Shown here piece by piece: positions 26,569-36,272 of a stretch of 64,000 bases of DNA; position 1 is the stretch's first letter, and every line of letters starts with the position of its first letter. Origin of the DNA: Mesorhizobium sp. YC-39 (GTDB lineage: Bacteria > Pseudomonadota > Alphaproteobacteria > Rhizobiales > Rhizobiaceae); contig NZ_JAOWPS010000005.1 in NCBI RefSeq assembly GCF_025753795.1, positions 62,001 to 126,000 on the forward strand, read 5' to 3'. The notes under the pieces were generated by a model, which saw only the letters and a program-made list of their open reading frames with translations, had not been told where the DNA came from and did not search any database. Made by a program: the position numbers and the translations under genes.

Positions 26569-27591
26569 ATGGCGATGAAGGACGGTGAGGTCTTCGGCAC
26601 GACGCAGGCGGGCGACCAAGTCCGCCGCTTCACCATTCGCGGCGGCGGCCTCACCGCCAACATCATCGGCCTCGGCGCCATCATCCAGGATCTGCGCCTG
26701 GCTGGACACGATGCGCCGCTGGTGCTGGGATACGACCGTTTCGAACCCTATGAGACCGACAGGGCCTTCTTCGGCGCCGTCGTCGGGCGCTTTGCCAATC
26801 GTATCCGTGATGGCCGCTTCACCATCGCCGGCAAGCGCTACCAGAGCGAGCGCAATTTCCTCGACAAGCATACGCTGCATGGCGGTTCAGAAGGTTATTT
26901 CCACCGGCCATGGATGGTCTCGCTGCATGGCCGGGATTTCGTCACTCTGACGCTGCATGATCCCGACGACACGATGGGCTTTCCCGGCGCGCTCGACGTG
27001 ACCTGTACCTACCGGCTGAAAATCCCCGGTACGCTGAGCATCGAGCTGACCGCGACCTCAGAGGAGCCGACGCTCTGCAATCTCGCCCAGCATTCCTATT
27101 TCAACCTCGACGATGGCGGCGCCGGCGACATCCTCGACCACCGGCTGATGCTGAATGCCGGCGCCTACACGCCGGTCGACGGCGAGATGATCCCAACGGG
27201 TGCGGTGAAGCCCGTCGACGGCACGCCCTTCGACTTCCGCCAGGCGCGGCCGCTGCGCATGGAGACCGAAGGCGAACAGCTTCCCTACGACCTCAATTTC
27301 TGCCTCGCCCCGACACGCGGGCCGCTCAGGCAGGCTTCCTGGGCGCAAGGTGCGAGTTCCGGCGTCGAGATGGAGGTCTGGACCACGGAGCCGGGCCTCC
27401 AGCTCTATACGGGTCAGTATCTGCAGCCGTCTTCAGGGTTGGACGGGCGCCATTACAAGGCTTTCTCAGGCTTCTGCCTGGAAGCGCAGGTCTGGCCGGA
27501 CGCGCCGAACCGGCCGTATTTCCCGCAGGCCACGTTGTGGCCGGGCCAGATCTACCACCAGGTGACGGAATACCGGTTCCGGCTGCCTTAG
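26569..27591 (+). CDS. galM: Aldose 1-epimerase
   Basis: 340 residues from the ATG at 26569; another ATG lies two codons later and the ribosome site is poor for both. The galactose mutarotase fold is shown by FFGAVVGRFANRI, the catalytic HTLHGG and QHSYFNLDD histidines and the late FCLEAQVWPDAPN, whose glutamate is the expected base. It interconverts the alpha and beta anomers of aldose sugars. No sugar operon is adjacent, so the in vivo sugar is not indicated. Confidence 0.88.
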   Translation: MAMKDGEVFGTTQAGDQVRRFTIRGGGLTANIIGLGAIIQDLRLAGHDAPLVLGYDRFEPYETDRAFFGAVVGRFANRIRDGRFTIAGKRYQSERNFLDKHTLHGGSEGYFHRPWMVSLHGRDFVTLTLHDPDDTMGFPGALDVTCTYRLKIPGTLSIELTATSEEPTLCNLAQHSYFNLDDGGAGDILDHRLMLNAGAYTPVDGEMIPTGAVKPVDGTPFDFRQARPLRMETEGEQLPYDLNFCLAPTRGPLRQASWAQGASSGVEMEVWTTEPGLQLYTGQYLQPSSGLDGRHYKAFSGFCLEAQVWPDAPNRPYFPQATLWPGQIYHQVTEYRFRLP

Positions 27592-27766
27592 CGTTGCCCT
27601 GCCACAGAAGCCGGTTGTCACAAACAACACTGCCTATCCGCATATTTGATCCTTTTGCCCGGCGGCGTTCGGCGCTATAATTAGCGATCGCTAAAATTAG
27701 GGCGGAGCAGCCGTAAAGCACAAAGCGTCCGTCTTTGGGCCGGGGACCAACCATTGGAGGCCAAAC

Positions 27767-29119
27767 ATGCTCAGCGCCTTATGCAAGGTCTGCGCAGTGA
27801 TCCTCTTGTCAGGGACCTGCGCTTTCGCCCAATCGGATCTGATAGAACCAAAGGCTGGAACGTGGAAGACGTGGGTGATCACGTCGGGCAAGGACTTCCG
27901 AGTCCCGCCCCCGCCGGATACGTCCGCAGCCGAGCTGGAGCAGCTACGCAAACTTATTGCGACGAACGACGCACAGGTCGCCGCCAAGATCGTGTTCTGG
28001 GATGCCGGATCGCCCGGTTATCGATGGATTGACCTGGTCAACGACCGCCTTCTTGAAGGCCAGCAGATACCCAATGCACACCGCGTCTACACCTATTTGA
28101 CGATGGCGATCTACGACGCCACCATTGCCGCGTGGGAATCGAAGTATTTCTACAATCGCCCACGCCCGAGCGAGGCGGATGCGACACTGCCGGTTGTGCT
28201 GCCTACGCCGCGGAGTCCCTCCTATCCATCGGAGCACGCCGCAGCCGCCGGAGCCGCCGCGACCGTTCTGTCCTATTTCTTTCCGGACGAGACGTCGTCG
28301 TTCAAGGCGATGGCCGAAGAAGCGGCACAGTCGCGTGTCCTTGCCGGTGTCCAGTTCCCGAGCGATACTTCGGCCGGTCTCGAATTGGGGCAACGGGTGG
28401 CTGACCAGGTGATCGCGCGGGCAAAGGCCGATGGCTCCGACGCAGTCTGGACCGGCACGATCCCGACCGGGCCATGCAAGTGGGTCGGGGACAAACCCGC
28501 CAATGTAACCATGCCGAACTGGAAGCCGATCGTGCTTGCAGCAGCCGAGGAATTCAGGCCGCCGACCCCACCCGACTGCCAGTCCCCGGCCGTAAAGGCC
28601 GAGACAGATGCAATCCGGCAGTTTGAGCGAAAATTCCCCAACAGCTACAAAGCGTTCTATTGGCAAAGCCCATCCGGCCTTTTCACCGACTGGTATGACT
28701 ATGCCAGCAAGTGGATGTTCGAGGACAAGACGGATTCGAACCCGCCGCAGGCTGCGCGGGCATACGCGATGCTCGCAACGGTATACTACGACGCTTACAT
28801 TGCAAGCAACGACGGGAAGTACGCTTATTGGTACCTGCGCCCCCACATGCTTGATAAGAGCATCACGCCCCTGTTTGCGGTGCCGGCCCATCCCAGTTAT
28901 CCGTCCAACCACTCCACTCTTTCGACGGCCCGATGCGAGGTCCTGGCCTACCTGTTTCCCAGCCATGCGGAATTCATCCGCAAGGTTGGCAAAGAGGCCG
29001 GCGATTCGCGCGTCTGGGCCGGCATCCACTACCAGATGGACAACGAGGCCGGTGCCGCGCTCGGCAAAGCGGTCGCAGCGAAATTCATCGAGCGGGCGAG
29101 AAAGGACGGAGCAGACTAG
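27767..29119 (+). CDS. Exported double PAP2 / haloperoxidase-fold protein
   Basis: 450 residues with a signal peptide, preceded by a GGAGG site 6 nt from the ATG. Two PAP2-type halves are recognisable. The first has K126, RPRP 131-134, PSYPSEH 151-157 and SRVLAGVQ 189-196. The second has K351, RP 358-359, PSYPSNH 376-382 and SRVWAGIH 414-421 with Asp425. In the first half the histidine of the last motif is glutamine, so only the second half keeps a full phosphatase/vanadium-binding set. The enzyme is either a periplasmic phosphatase or a vanadium-dependent haloperoxidase relative. The gene stands alone and looks a little less GC-rich than its neighbours. Confidence 0.82.
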   Translation: MLSALCKVCAVILLSGTCAFAQSDLIEPKAGTWKTWVITSGKDFRVPPPPDTSAAELEQLRKLIATNDAQVAAKIVFWDAGSPGYRWIDLVNDRLLEGQQIPNAHRVYTYLTMAIYDATIAAWESKYFYNRPRPSEADATLPVVLPTPRSPSYPSEHAAAAGAAATVLSYFFPDETSSFKAMAEEAAQSRVLAGVQFPSDTSAGLELGQRVADQVIARAKADGSDAVWTGTIPTGPCKWVGDKPANVTMPNWKPIVLAAAEEFRPPTPPDCQSPAVKAETDAIRQFERKFPNSYKAFYWQSPSGLFTDWYDYASKWMFEDKTDSNPPQAARAYAMLATVYYDAYIASNDGKYAYWYLRPHMLDKSITPLFAVPAHPSYPSNHSTLSTARCEVLAYLFPSHAEFIRKVGKEAGDSRVWAGIHYQMDNEAGAALGKAVAAKFIERARKDGAD

Positions 29120-29202
29120 TGGAGGGAGAGGACACCTCAATTCAAACGACAAGGTTTCGCCAATCTCGACCTTTGGCGGCAGCAGGCTGATTTCGTTTGA
29201 TC

Positions 29203-30123
29203 CTAATCCCCGAACGCTGCCCTTAGCGTCTCGAACGGCGCCAGTGCGCCGCGCACCTGCACGACAGCGGCGGCAACGCGGTGTGCGCGCAGCACCGCTT
29301 CCGCCGGGGCGTGGCCAGCAAGCCGGGCGGCGAGATAGCCGCCATTGAAGGAATCGCCGGCGCCGGTCGTATCGACAGGGGCGGCGACATGCACGGCGGG
29401 AACAGGTTGCAGGGCTCCTTTTTCGGCGATCAGTGCCGGCTCCTCGCCGTTCTTGACGACGACTTCACCGACCAGCTTTCCCAATCGTTGCGCTGTCGCT
29501 TGCGGCTCTGTATCGCCAAACAGCATCTGCTCGTCCGGGAAGGTTGGCAGCGCGATGTCGGCGACGGCAAGCGCATCGAGGATCGCGGCTTGCGCCGCCT
29601 CACGGCTGTACCACAGACGCGGCCGGTAGTTGGGATCGAAGGCGACAAGCGAGCCCGCCGCGCGCGCCTTGGCTACGGCCGCCAGCAATTTCTTGCGCGC
29701 GGTATCCTCCAGAATTGCCAAAGTGATACCGGAAAAGTAGACAAGCGCCTGGTTTTCCAGGTTTTTTGCCAGCGCGGCCGGATCGGAGGCTAGCTGCCGA
29801 GCAGCCGCATCGCCGCGCCAGTAGGTGAAGGAGCGTTCGGCGCCGGTCAGCGTGATCGCATAAAGGCCCGGCCGCGCACCCGATATGACCGGGCTTTCGC
29901 CGATGCCGATGCCGTTTTCGGCGAAGAAGGCGATCTGGCCTTGTGAGAACGGATCATCGCCGAAGGCCGACACATAGGTGGCCGGACGATCGCCGCTCAG
30001 CGCATGCAGCGCCCATAGCGTGTTGAAGGTGTCGCCGGCAAAGCCCATGCGCCAGTTCGGCCCCGCCTGGCCTGAAAGTTCGATCATGCATTCACCGATC
30101 GAGGCGACGCCGTTTCCTGCCAT
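29203..30123 (-). CDS. kdgK: 2-dehydro-3-deoxygluconokinase (PfkB family)
   Basis: 306 residues from an ATG at 30123 with a strong GGAGAG ribosome site. The ribokinase fold has the early IGECMIEL and GFAGDTFNTLWAL substrate region, SFTYWRGDAAARQL, and the C-terminal PVDTTGAGDSFNGGYLA box holding the catalytic aspartate. The YWR segment is typical of KDG kinases, which phosphorylate 2-keto-3-deoxygluconate in uronate and Entner-Doudoroff-type pathways. No other pathway gene is adjacent. Confidence 0.85.
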   Translation of the reverse strand: MAGNGVASIGECMIELSGQAGPNWRMGFAGDTFNTLWALHALSGDRPATYVSAFGDDPFSQGQIAFFAENGIGIGESPVISGARPGLYAITLTGAERSFTYWRGDAAARQLASDPAALAKNLENQALVYFSGITLAILEDTARKKLLAAVAKARAAGSLVAFDPNYRPRLWYSREAAQAAILDALAVADIALPTFPDEQMLFGDTEPQATAQRLGKLVGEVVVKNGEEPALIAEKGALQPVPAVHVAAPVDTTGAGDSFNGGYLAARLAGHAPAEAVLRAHRVAAAVVQVRGALAPFETLRAAFGD

Positions 30124-30314
30124 AAATCTCTCTCCTGGTGCCGGCCGCCCCAAGGTGTACCGACATGCACGAAACCAAAGACCCGGTGCTGTAGCTTTTT
30201 GCAACCGGCAGCGCCATGGTTGGCGGCGGCGGATTTTTACGCCAGAAGCGTTTTCCCACAGGCGGTGGGACGCTATCTGCCGACCAAGACGTTAATGGCT
30301 GAAAAGGAACCGGT

Positions 30315-30764
30315 TTGGCATCGTTATGGCGTTATGTTCTGGCAGGCCTTGGTCTGGCTGCCTTGCTGGCTGGCATTCTCACCGTCGTCTACCTGACGAC
30401 GCAGCATGCGCCTCAGCTGGCCGGTGCCGACATTTCCCGCTCGAAAACGACGGCGCACGGGTTGTTTGTGGCCAGTTTCGCGCCAGAGAAGGGTGTCGTC
30501 CGGCAAGGCGAACTGCACTCCTGGCTGCTGACCCTGAAGACGGTCAAAGGAGCCTCGGTGGAGGGCGCCGCGATCACCGTTTCCGGCGGCATGCCGCAGC
30601 ACAGGCATGGCCTGCCGACCAGCCCGCAGGCGACCGACTATCTGGGCGACGGACGCTATCGCATCGACGGGCTGAAATTCACGATGAGCGGATTGTGGCA
30701 GTTGCATTTCGCCATTTCCGCAGCGGCCGGTTCGGACACGGTCATCTTCAACGTGCTGCTGTGA
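30315..30764 (+). CDS. FixH/YtkA-like membrane-anchored protein
   Basis: 149 residues from a TTG at 30315 with AAGGA upstream; no ATG fits. One N-terminal helix (VLAGLGLAALLAGILTVVYL) anchors a periplasmic beta domain with VVRQGELHSWLLTLKTVKG, GGMPQHRHGLPTSPQ and LKFTMSGLWQLHF. This is the FixH/YtkA-like fold, in which the M-x-x-H-x-H pattern may bind copper. It overlaps the following di-heme peroxidase gene by 4 nt, so the two are made together and probably act together outside the membrane. Confidence 0.75.
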   Translation: MASLWRYVLAGLGLAALLAGILTVVYLTTQHAPQLAGADISRSKTTAHGLFVASFAPEKGVVRQGELHSWLLTLKTVKGASVEGAAITVSGGMPQHRHGLPTSPQATDYLGDGRYRIDGLKFTMSGLWQLHFAISAAAGSDTVIFNVLL

Positions 30765-31960
30765 GCTGGCTTTCGCGCTTTCTCGTGCTGATGGCGATGG
30801 CCGTGCTTGCCGGCTGCGGCAAGCCGGAATTCTCCGACGCCGAGAAGAAGACCATCGCCTCGCTGGCGCTCAACACCTTGCCACCACTGAAGGCCGACAC
30901 CACCAACCGCTTCGCCGACGTGCCGGCCGCCGCAGCACTCGGTTCGACGCTGTTCTTCGACCAGGGCATGAGCGGCGATGGCATGGTTTCCTGCTCGACC
31001 TGCCACAAGATCGACCGGCAGTTCCAGGATGACCTGCCGCAAGCGGTCGGTGTCGGCCGCACCAATCGGCGCACCATGCCGCTGGCCGGCGTCGCGCATG
31101 ATCCCTGGTTCTTCTGGGACGGGCGCCGCGACAGTCTGTGGGCGCAAGCGCTGACGCCGCTGGAAAATCCGCTGGAGCAGGCCGGCAACCGCGCGGCCTT
31201 CGCACACTACATCAAGGCGCGCTTCGGCGAGCGCTATGAGCGTATCTTCGGGCCGCTGCCCGACCTCTCCACTGTGCCGGCCAATGCCAGCCCGCTCGGC
31301 ACCGATGCCGAAAAGGCGGCATGGAGCACGATGACTGCTGCGCAGGCCGAAGACGTCAATCGCGTCTTTGCCAATATCGGCAAGGCGATCGCCGCTTTCG
31401 AGCGGTCGATCGCGCCGCCGCAGACGCGCTTCGACCGCTTTGCCATCGATTTGGCGACAGGCGCCAAGCCAAAAGACGACGACGCCTTTTCGCCAGAGGA
31501 AATCCTTGGGTTGAAGCTGTTCATCGGCAAGGCCAATTGCGTGACATGCCACGCCGGACCGCGTTTCACCGACAACAGTTTTCACAATACCGGCGTGCCG
31601 CCGGTCAAGGATTTGCCGCCGGACCGCGGCCGCATAGATGCGGTACGCCAAGTCGAGGCCGATCCGTTCAACTGTTTCGGCGCCTTTCGCGACGGCGATG
31701 CCAGCGCCTGCGGCGAGCTGCGCTTCATGGTCAAGGCCGGACCGGAACTCATCCGCGCCTACAAGACGCCTTCATTGCGGGGTGCGGCCACGCGGCCGCC
31801 CTACATGCATGCTGGGCAGTTCTCGTCGCTCGACGAAGTCGTGGCGCATTATTCCAAGGCGCCGGCAAGTGTCGAAGGTGTGTCGGAGGTCCACCCGCTG
31901 CAGCTTTCGGACCGCGAGCGCGCCGCGCTGGTGGCGTTCCTGAAGACGCTGGCGGATTAG
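30761..31960 (+). CDS. Di-heme cytochrome c peroxidase / MauG family lipoprotein
   Basis: 399 residues from a GTG at 30761, whose GTGA overlaps the stop of the FixH-like gene. The N-terminus is a lipoprotein signal ending LAGCG. Two c-type heme sites are visible: CSTCH about 78 residues in and CVTCH in the second half. The SLRGAATRPPYMHAGQFSSLDEVVAHY segment near the end is typical of the family. It either reduces peroxide with electrons from small c-type or copper proteins, or oxidises a protein partner as MauG does. The FixH-like partner supports a copper- or redox-linked role. Confidence 0.85.
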   Translation: MSWLSRFLVLMAMAVLAGCGKPEFSDAEKKTIASLALNTLPPLKADTTNRFADVPAAAALGSTLFFDQGMSGDGMVSCSTCHKIDRQFQDDLPQAVGVGRTNRRTMPLAGVAHDPWFFWDGRRDSLWAQALTPLENPLEQAGNRAAFAHYIKARFGERYERIFGPLPDLSTVPANASPLGTDAEKAAWSTMTAAQAEDVNRVFANIGKAIAAFERSIAPPQTRFDRFAIDLATGAKPKDDDAFSPEEILGLKLFIGKANCVTCHAGPRFTDNSFHNTGVPPVKDLPPDRGRIDAVRQVEADPFNCFGAFRDGDASACGELRFMVKAGPELIRAYKTPSLRGAATRPPYMHAGQFSSLDEVVAHYSKAPASVEGVSEVHPLQLSDRERAALVAFLKTLAD

Positions 31961-31961
31961 A

Positions 31962-32414
31962 TTATCGATCCTTCACGGTCTCCATCGCCACGAAAGTGGA
32001 TGTCTGGGCGACGTGGGGGAGGGCGGAAATGCGTTCGCCGAGCACGCGGCGATAGGCGGCGATGTCGGTAGTGCGGACTTTCAGGAGATAGTCGAAGCTC
32101 GACGCCATCATGTGGCATTGCTCGATCTCCGGTACCGCCTGGACGGCGCGGTTGAAGGCGTCGAGCGCGGCCGAGCGCGTATCGGACAGTTTTACCTGGA
32201 CGAAGGCGACATGACCTTCGCCCATCCGCTCACGGTCGATGATCGCCTGGTAGCCACGGATAAAACCATCCTTCTCGAGTCGCTTCACCCGCGCCTGCAC
32301 CGGCGTCTTCGACAGGCCTACCTTTGCGGCGAGTTCCGACATGGAAAGCCGGCCATCGCGCGCCAATGCCGACAGGATATTCCTGTCGATGCGGTCCAAT
32401 TGGTCTTCGATCAT
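31962..32414 (-). CDS. putR: Lrp/AsnC-family regulator of proline catabolism
   Basis: 150 residues: an N-terminal winged helix-turn-helix (LDRIDRNILSALARDGRLSM...ELAAKVGLSKTPVQARVKRL) and a C-terminal RAM ligand-binding domain. It is divergent from putA with 162 nt between the starts, the arrangement of PutR in rhizobia and Agrobacterium. There it activates putA in the presence of proline. The stop lies 1 nt from that of the convergent peroxidase gene. Confidence 0.9.
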   Translation of the reverse strand: MIEDQLDRIDRNILSALARDGRLSMSELAAKVGLSKTPVQARVKRLEKDGFIRGYQAIIDRERMGEGHVAFVQVKLSDTRSAALDAFNRAVQAVPEIEQCHMMASSFDYLLKVRTTDIAAYRRVLGERISALPHVAQTSTFVAMETVKDR

Positions 32415-32576
32415 CGAATTCGTGGTCTGATCTGAGAAAATTTGACCATAGGATAGGTCAATTGGACTGTCCTGTCGATTTCTTTGGAACGACTGAAATC
32501 CGGCTTTGTGCTAGCTTGCGCCCTTCGGTCCGGTGACCGCCGGCCGGCTCCCTTATGCTCGCTCCGCAGGATCGCC

Positions 32577-35500
32577 ATGCCGCTCGATACCATCCGCCAG
32601 CAGATCCGTGCCAACTATTTGCCCGACGAAGACCAGGCGGTGCAACGGCTGGCCGAGGCGACGGGGCTTTCGACGAAAGACCGAAATGCGATCTCGGCCC
32701 GCGCCGCCGATCTGGTACGGGCGGTGCGCGGCTCGTCCGACCCGCGGCTGATGGAAGTTTTTCTCTCTGCCTACGGTCTCTCGACCAAGGAAGGCGTGGC
32801 GCTGATGTGCCTGGCCGAGGCGCTGTTGCGCGTGCCTGATACCGAGACGATGGACGATCTCATCGCCGACAAGATCGCGCCGCACGACTGGTCGGCGCAT
32901 TCGGGCGGCTCGAGCTCGATCTTCGTCAACGCCTCGACCTGGGCGCTGATGCTGACCGGCCGCGTGCTTGACGAAGGCGAGGGCGGCATCGAGGGCACGC
33001 TGCGCGCCATGGTGCGCAGGCTCGGCGAGCCGGTCATCCGCAAGGCGGTGGCCGCCGCCATGCGCGAGATGGGCGAGCAGTTCGTGCTCGGCCGTACCAT
33101 CGCCGAAGCCGTCAAGCGCGGCCGGCCGATGACCCAGAAAGGCTACCTCTATTCCTTCGACATGCTGGGCGAGGCGGCCCGCACCGAGGCCGACGCGCTG
33201 CGCTACCACAAGGCCTATGCCGATGCGATTTCCTCGCTCGATGCCGGCTCCAACGGGCCGGATATTCGCTACAATCACGGCATTTCGGTCAAGCTGTCGG
33301 CGCTGCATCCGCGCTATGAAGTGGCGCAGAAGGAAAAGATGCTGCCTGTGATGGCGGAGCGGCTGCTATCGCTGGCGCTGGCGGCGCGCCATTCGCGCAT
33401 GGGCCTCAACATCGACGCCGAAGAGGCCGACCGCCTTGACCTCTCGCTCGACGTCATCGAACGGGTGCTGGCCGAGCCGGAGCTGGCTGGCTGGAATGGT
33501 TTTGGCGTCGTCGTCCAGGCCTATGGTCCGCGCGCGGCTTTCGTGATCGACTGGCTCTACGCCTTGGCGAAGAAGTATGACCGCACCATCATGGTGCGGC
33601 TGGTCAAGGGCGCCTATTGGGACACCGAGATCAAGCGGGCGCAGACGCTGGGGCTCGACGGCTATCCCGTCTTCACCCGCAAGGCCAACACCGATGTCTC
33701 GTACATGGCCTGCGCGAAAAAGCTGCTGTCGATGACCGACCGCATCTATCCGCAATTCGCCACCCACAACGCCCACACCGTGGCCGCCATCCTGTCAATG
33801 GCGACTGACCGCGATTCTTTCGAGTTCCAGCGGCTGCACGGCATGGGCGAGGCGCTGCACGAGACGGTGCGCCAGGCCGAAGGCACGCGCTGCCGAATCT
33901 ATGCGCCGGTCGGCGCGCATTCAGATCTGCTGGCCTATCTGGTGCGCCGGTTGCTGGAGAATGGCGCCAATTCCTCCTTCGTCCACCAGCTCACCGACGA
34001 GGAGGTCGAGCCGGAAGACATCGCCCGTGATCCGCTCGAAACCGTTGAGAAACAGGGCCCTGCCGCCAATCCGGCAATCGCTCGGCCCAGCGCGATCTTC
34101 GGCGTCGGGCGCCGCAATTCCAGGGGATTCGACATCACCGATACGGTGACGCTTGCCGCCATCGAGAAGGCCAAGGCGGGGTTCGCCGGGCCCGATCGCT
34201 GGCACGCCAAGCCGATCACCCGCGCCGCCGGCTATGGCAAGCAGCGCCCCATCGTCAATCCGGCCAAGCCTGACGAGGTGGTCGGCACTGTAAACGAGGC
34301 TGCCGCCAAGCAGGTGGCGACCGCCGTGCGCATCGCGGTAGAGGCGCAGCCGGCCTGGGCGAAACGTCCGGTCGCCGAGCGTGCCGCCATCCTCAACCGT
34401 GCCGCCGACCTCTATGAGGCCAACGCCGTCGAGTTCTTTGCGCTCGCCACCCGCGAGGCCGGCAAATCGTTGGCCGACGGCGTTGCCGAAGTGCGCGAAG
34501 CGGTCGATTTCCTGCGCTACTACGCAGCCGAAGCCGCCAATGCCGAAGCGGGCACCGAGGCGCGCGGCGCCATCGCCTGCATTTCACCGTGGAATTTTCC
34601 GCTCGCCATCTTCACCGGCCAGATCGCTGCCGCGCTGGTCACCGGCAATTCGGTCATCGCCAAGCCGGCCGAGCAGACGCCGCTGATCGCCTTCCGCGCC
34701 ATTGAAATGCTGCGCGAGGCCGGCGTGCCGGAAGATGTCATCCAGCTGCTGCCCGGCGACGGACCGTCGATCGGCGGACCGCTCACCGCCGACCCGCGCA
34801 TTGCCGGCGTCTGCTTCACCGGCTCGACCGAGGTCGCCAAGCTGATCGAGAAGCAACTGGCGGAGACCGCCGCGCCCGACGCGATGCTGATTGCCGAGAC
34901 CGGCGGGCTCAACGCGATGATCGTCGATTCCACCGCGCTGCCCGAACAGGCGGTGCGCGACATTCTCGCCTCGGCCTTCCAGAGCGCGGGCCAGCGCTGC
35001 TCGGCGCTGCGCGTGCTCTACGTGCAGAAGGACGTTGAGAAGAAGATGCTGGAAATGCTGAAGGGGGCGATGGAAGCGCTCAGCATCGGCGATCCCTGGC
35101 AGATTTCGACCGACGTCGGCCCGGTCATCGACGACGAGGCTAAAGACTCGATCCGCGACTATTGCACCAAAATGGGCCTGCAGGGCCGGCTGATCGCCAA
35201 GCTCGAGACGCCGAAGAGCGGCCGCTTCGTCGCGCCGCATGTCTTCCGGGTCAAGGGCATCGAGGATATGGAGCGCGAGGTCTTCGGCCCGGTTCTCCAC
35301 GTCGCTACATTTGACGCCGAGAAGATCGACGCTGTCATTGCCGCCATCAACCGCAAGGGCTATGGCCTGACCTTCGGCCTGCACACCCGTATCGAGGGCC
35401 GCGTCCAGCATTTCGTCGACGGCATCCATGCCGGCAACATCTATGTCAATCGCAACCAGATCGGCGCCGTCGTCGGCTCGCAGCCCTTTGGTGGCGAGGG

Positions 35501-36185
35501 GCTTTCCGGCACCGGGCCGAAGGCCGGCGGTCCGCATTATCTCCGACGCTTCCGCAAAGGCCCCGAGGCCGGCACGCACATTGCCGAGGGCCACAAGGTG
35601 ACGGCGACGGAGCTTGCCGACAATCTGCCGGACCCAGCGCTCGGCGGCTGGTCGACGCGGCCCGACCGCGTCGCCATCCTGCGCAAACACCTGCGCGGCA
35701 AGGGTGCGGCGGCGATCGGTGCTGCCGCCAGCATCGATTTCGGCCAGGTTGACCTGCCAGGACCCACCGGCGAGGCCAACACGCTGTCACTGTCGCCGCG
35801 CGGAAGGGTGCTGTGCCTCGGCCCGGATGGAGATACGCTGCTGGCGCAGACCATCCAGGCGCTCGCGGCAGGCAATGCGGTGCTTGCCGTGGCACCTGGT
35901 GCGCCGGCCGCGCTGTCGGCGCTGACTGGCAAGGGCCTGCCGCTCGCGGCCATCGACGGCCGGCCCGATCCGGTCGAGGCACGCTCACTGCGTGTCGACG
36001 TGGTCGCCTTTTCAGGCACGCCGGAAGCCGCGCGCATCGTGCGAAAAGTCATCGCCGACCGCGCCGGTCCGATCGTGCCGCTGGTCAGCGAGGTGCTCAA
36101 CCCGGCGGCATATGCTCATGAAAGGGCTGTCTGCGTCGACACCACGGCTGCAGGCGGCAATGCCAGCCTGCTGGCCGCGGCGTAG
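32577..36185 (+). CDS. putA: Bifunctional proline dehydrogenase / P5C dehydrogenase
   Basis: 1202 residues from an ATG at 32577 with an AGGA site. It oxidises proline to glutamate in two steps with channelled intermediate. The order is an arm region, the FAD-linked proline dehydrogenase barrel at roughly residues 140-460 (MLTGRV, VKGAYWDTEIKRAQ, FATHNAHT, RLHGMGEAL), then the aldehyde dehydrogenase domain at about 540-990 (ISPWNFPLAIF, CFTGSTEVA, AETGGLNAMI, and GQRCSALRV with the catalytic cysteine), and a C-terminal tail. It has no ribbon-helix-helix DNA-binding domain, so control must come from PutR upstream. Confidence 0.96.
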   Translation: MPLDTIRQQIRANYLPDEDQAVQRLAEATGLSTKDRNAISARAADLVRAVRGSSDPRLMEVFLSAYGLSTKEGVALMCLAEALLRVPDTETMDDLIADKIAPHDWSAHSGGSSSIFVNASTWALMLTGRVLDEGEGGIEGTLRAMVRRLGEPVIRKAVAAAMREMGEQFVLGRTIAEAVKRGRPMTQKGYLYSFDMLGEAARTEADALRYHKAYADAISSLDAGSNGPDIRYNHGISVKLSALHPRYEVAQKEKMLPVMAERLLSLALAARHSRMGLNIDAEEADRLDLSLDVIERVLAEPELAGWNGFGVVVQAYGPRAAFVIDWLYALAKKYDRTIMVRLVKGAYWDTEIKRAQTLGLDGYPVFTRKANTDVSYMACAKKLLSMTDRIYPQFATHNAHTVAAILSMATDRDSFEFQRLHGMGEALHETVRQAEGTRCRIYAPVGAHSDLLAYLVRRLLENGANSSFVHQLTDEEVEPEDIARDPLETVEKQGPAANPAIARPSAIFGVGRRNSRGFDITDTVTLAAIEKAKAGFAGPDRWHAKPITRAAGYGKQRPIVNPAKPDEVVGTVNEAAAKQVATAVRIAVEAQPAWAKRPVAERAAILNRAADLYEANAVEFFALATREAGKSLADGVAEVREAVDFLRYYAAEAANAEAGTEARGAIACISPWNFPLAIFTGQIAAALVTGNSVIAKPAEQTPLIAFRAIEMLREAGVPEDVIQLLPGDGPSIGGPLTADPRIAGVCFTGSTEVAKLIEKQLAETAAPDAMLIAETGGLNAMIVDSTALPEQAVRDILASAFQSAGQRCSALRVLYVQKDVEKKMLEMLKGAMEALSIGDPWQISTDVGPVIDDEAKDSIRDYCTKMGLQGRLIAKLETPKSGRFVAPHVFRVKGIEDMEREVFGPVLHVATFDAEKIDAVIAAINRKGYGLTFGLHTRIEGRVQHFVDGIHAGNIYVNRNQIGAVVGSQPFGGEGLSGTGPKAGGPHYLRRFRKGPEAGTHIAEGHKVTATELADNLPDPALGGWSTRPDRVAILRKHLRGKGAAAIGAAASIDFGQVDLPGPTGEANTLSLSPRGRVLCLGPDGDTLLAQTIQALAAGNAVLAVAPGAPAALSALTGKGLPLAAIDGRPDPVEARSLRVDVVAFSGTPEAARIVRKVIADRAGPIVPLVSEVLNPAAYAHERAVCVDTTAAGGNASLLAAA

Positions 36186-36272
36186 GGCTTTTCGCTCGTC
36201 GGCGATCGCCTCGTGTTGACAAGAAGCCGCGCCGGGCCGAACAGAGGGGACAATTCGACCGGGCCCGAACAC

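Noticed and set aside
34584..35690. 368-codon minus-strand frame within putA
   Set aside because: Antisense shadow of the aldehyde dehydrogenase domain; no motifs and no ribosome site.
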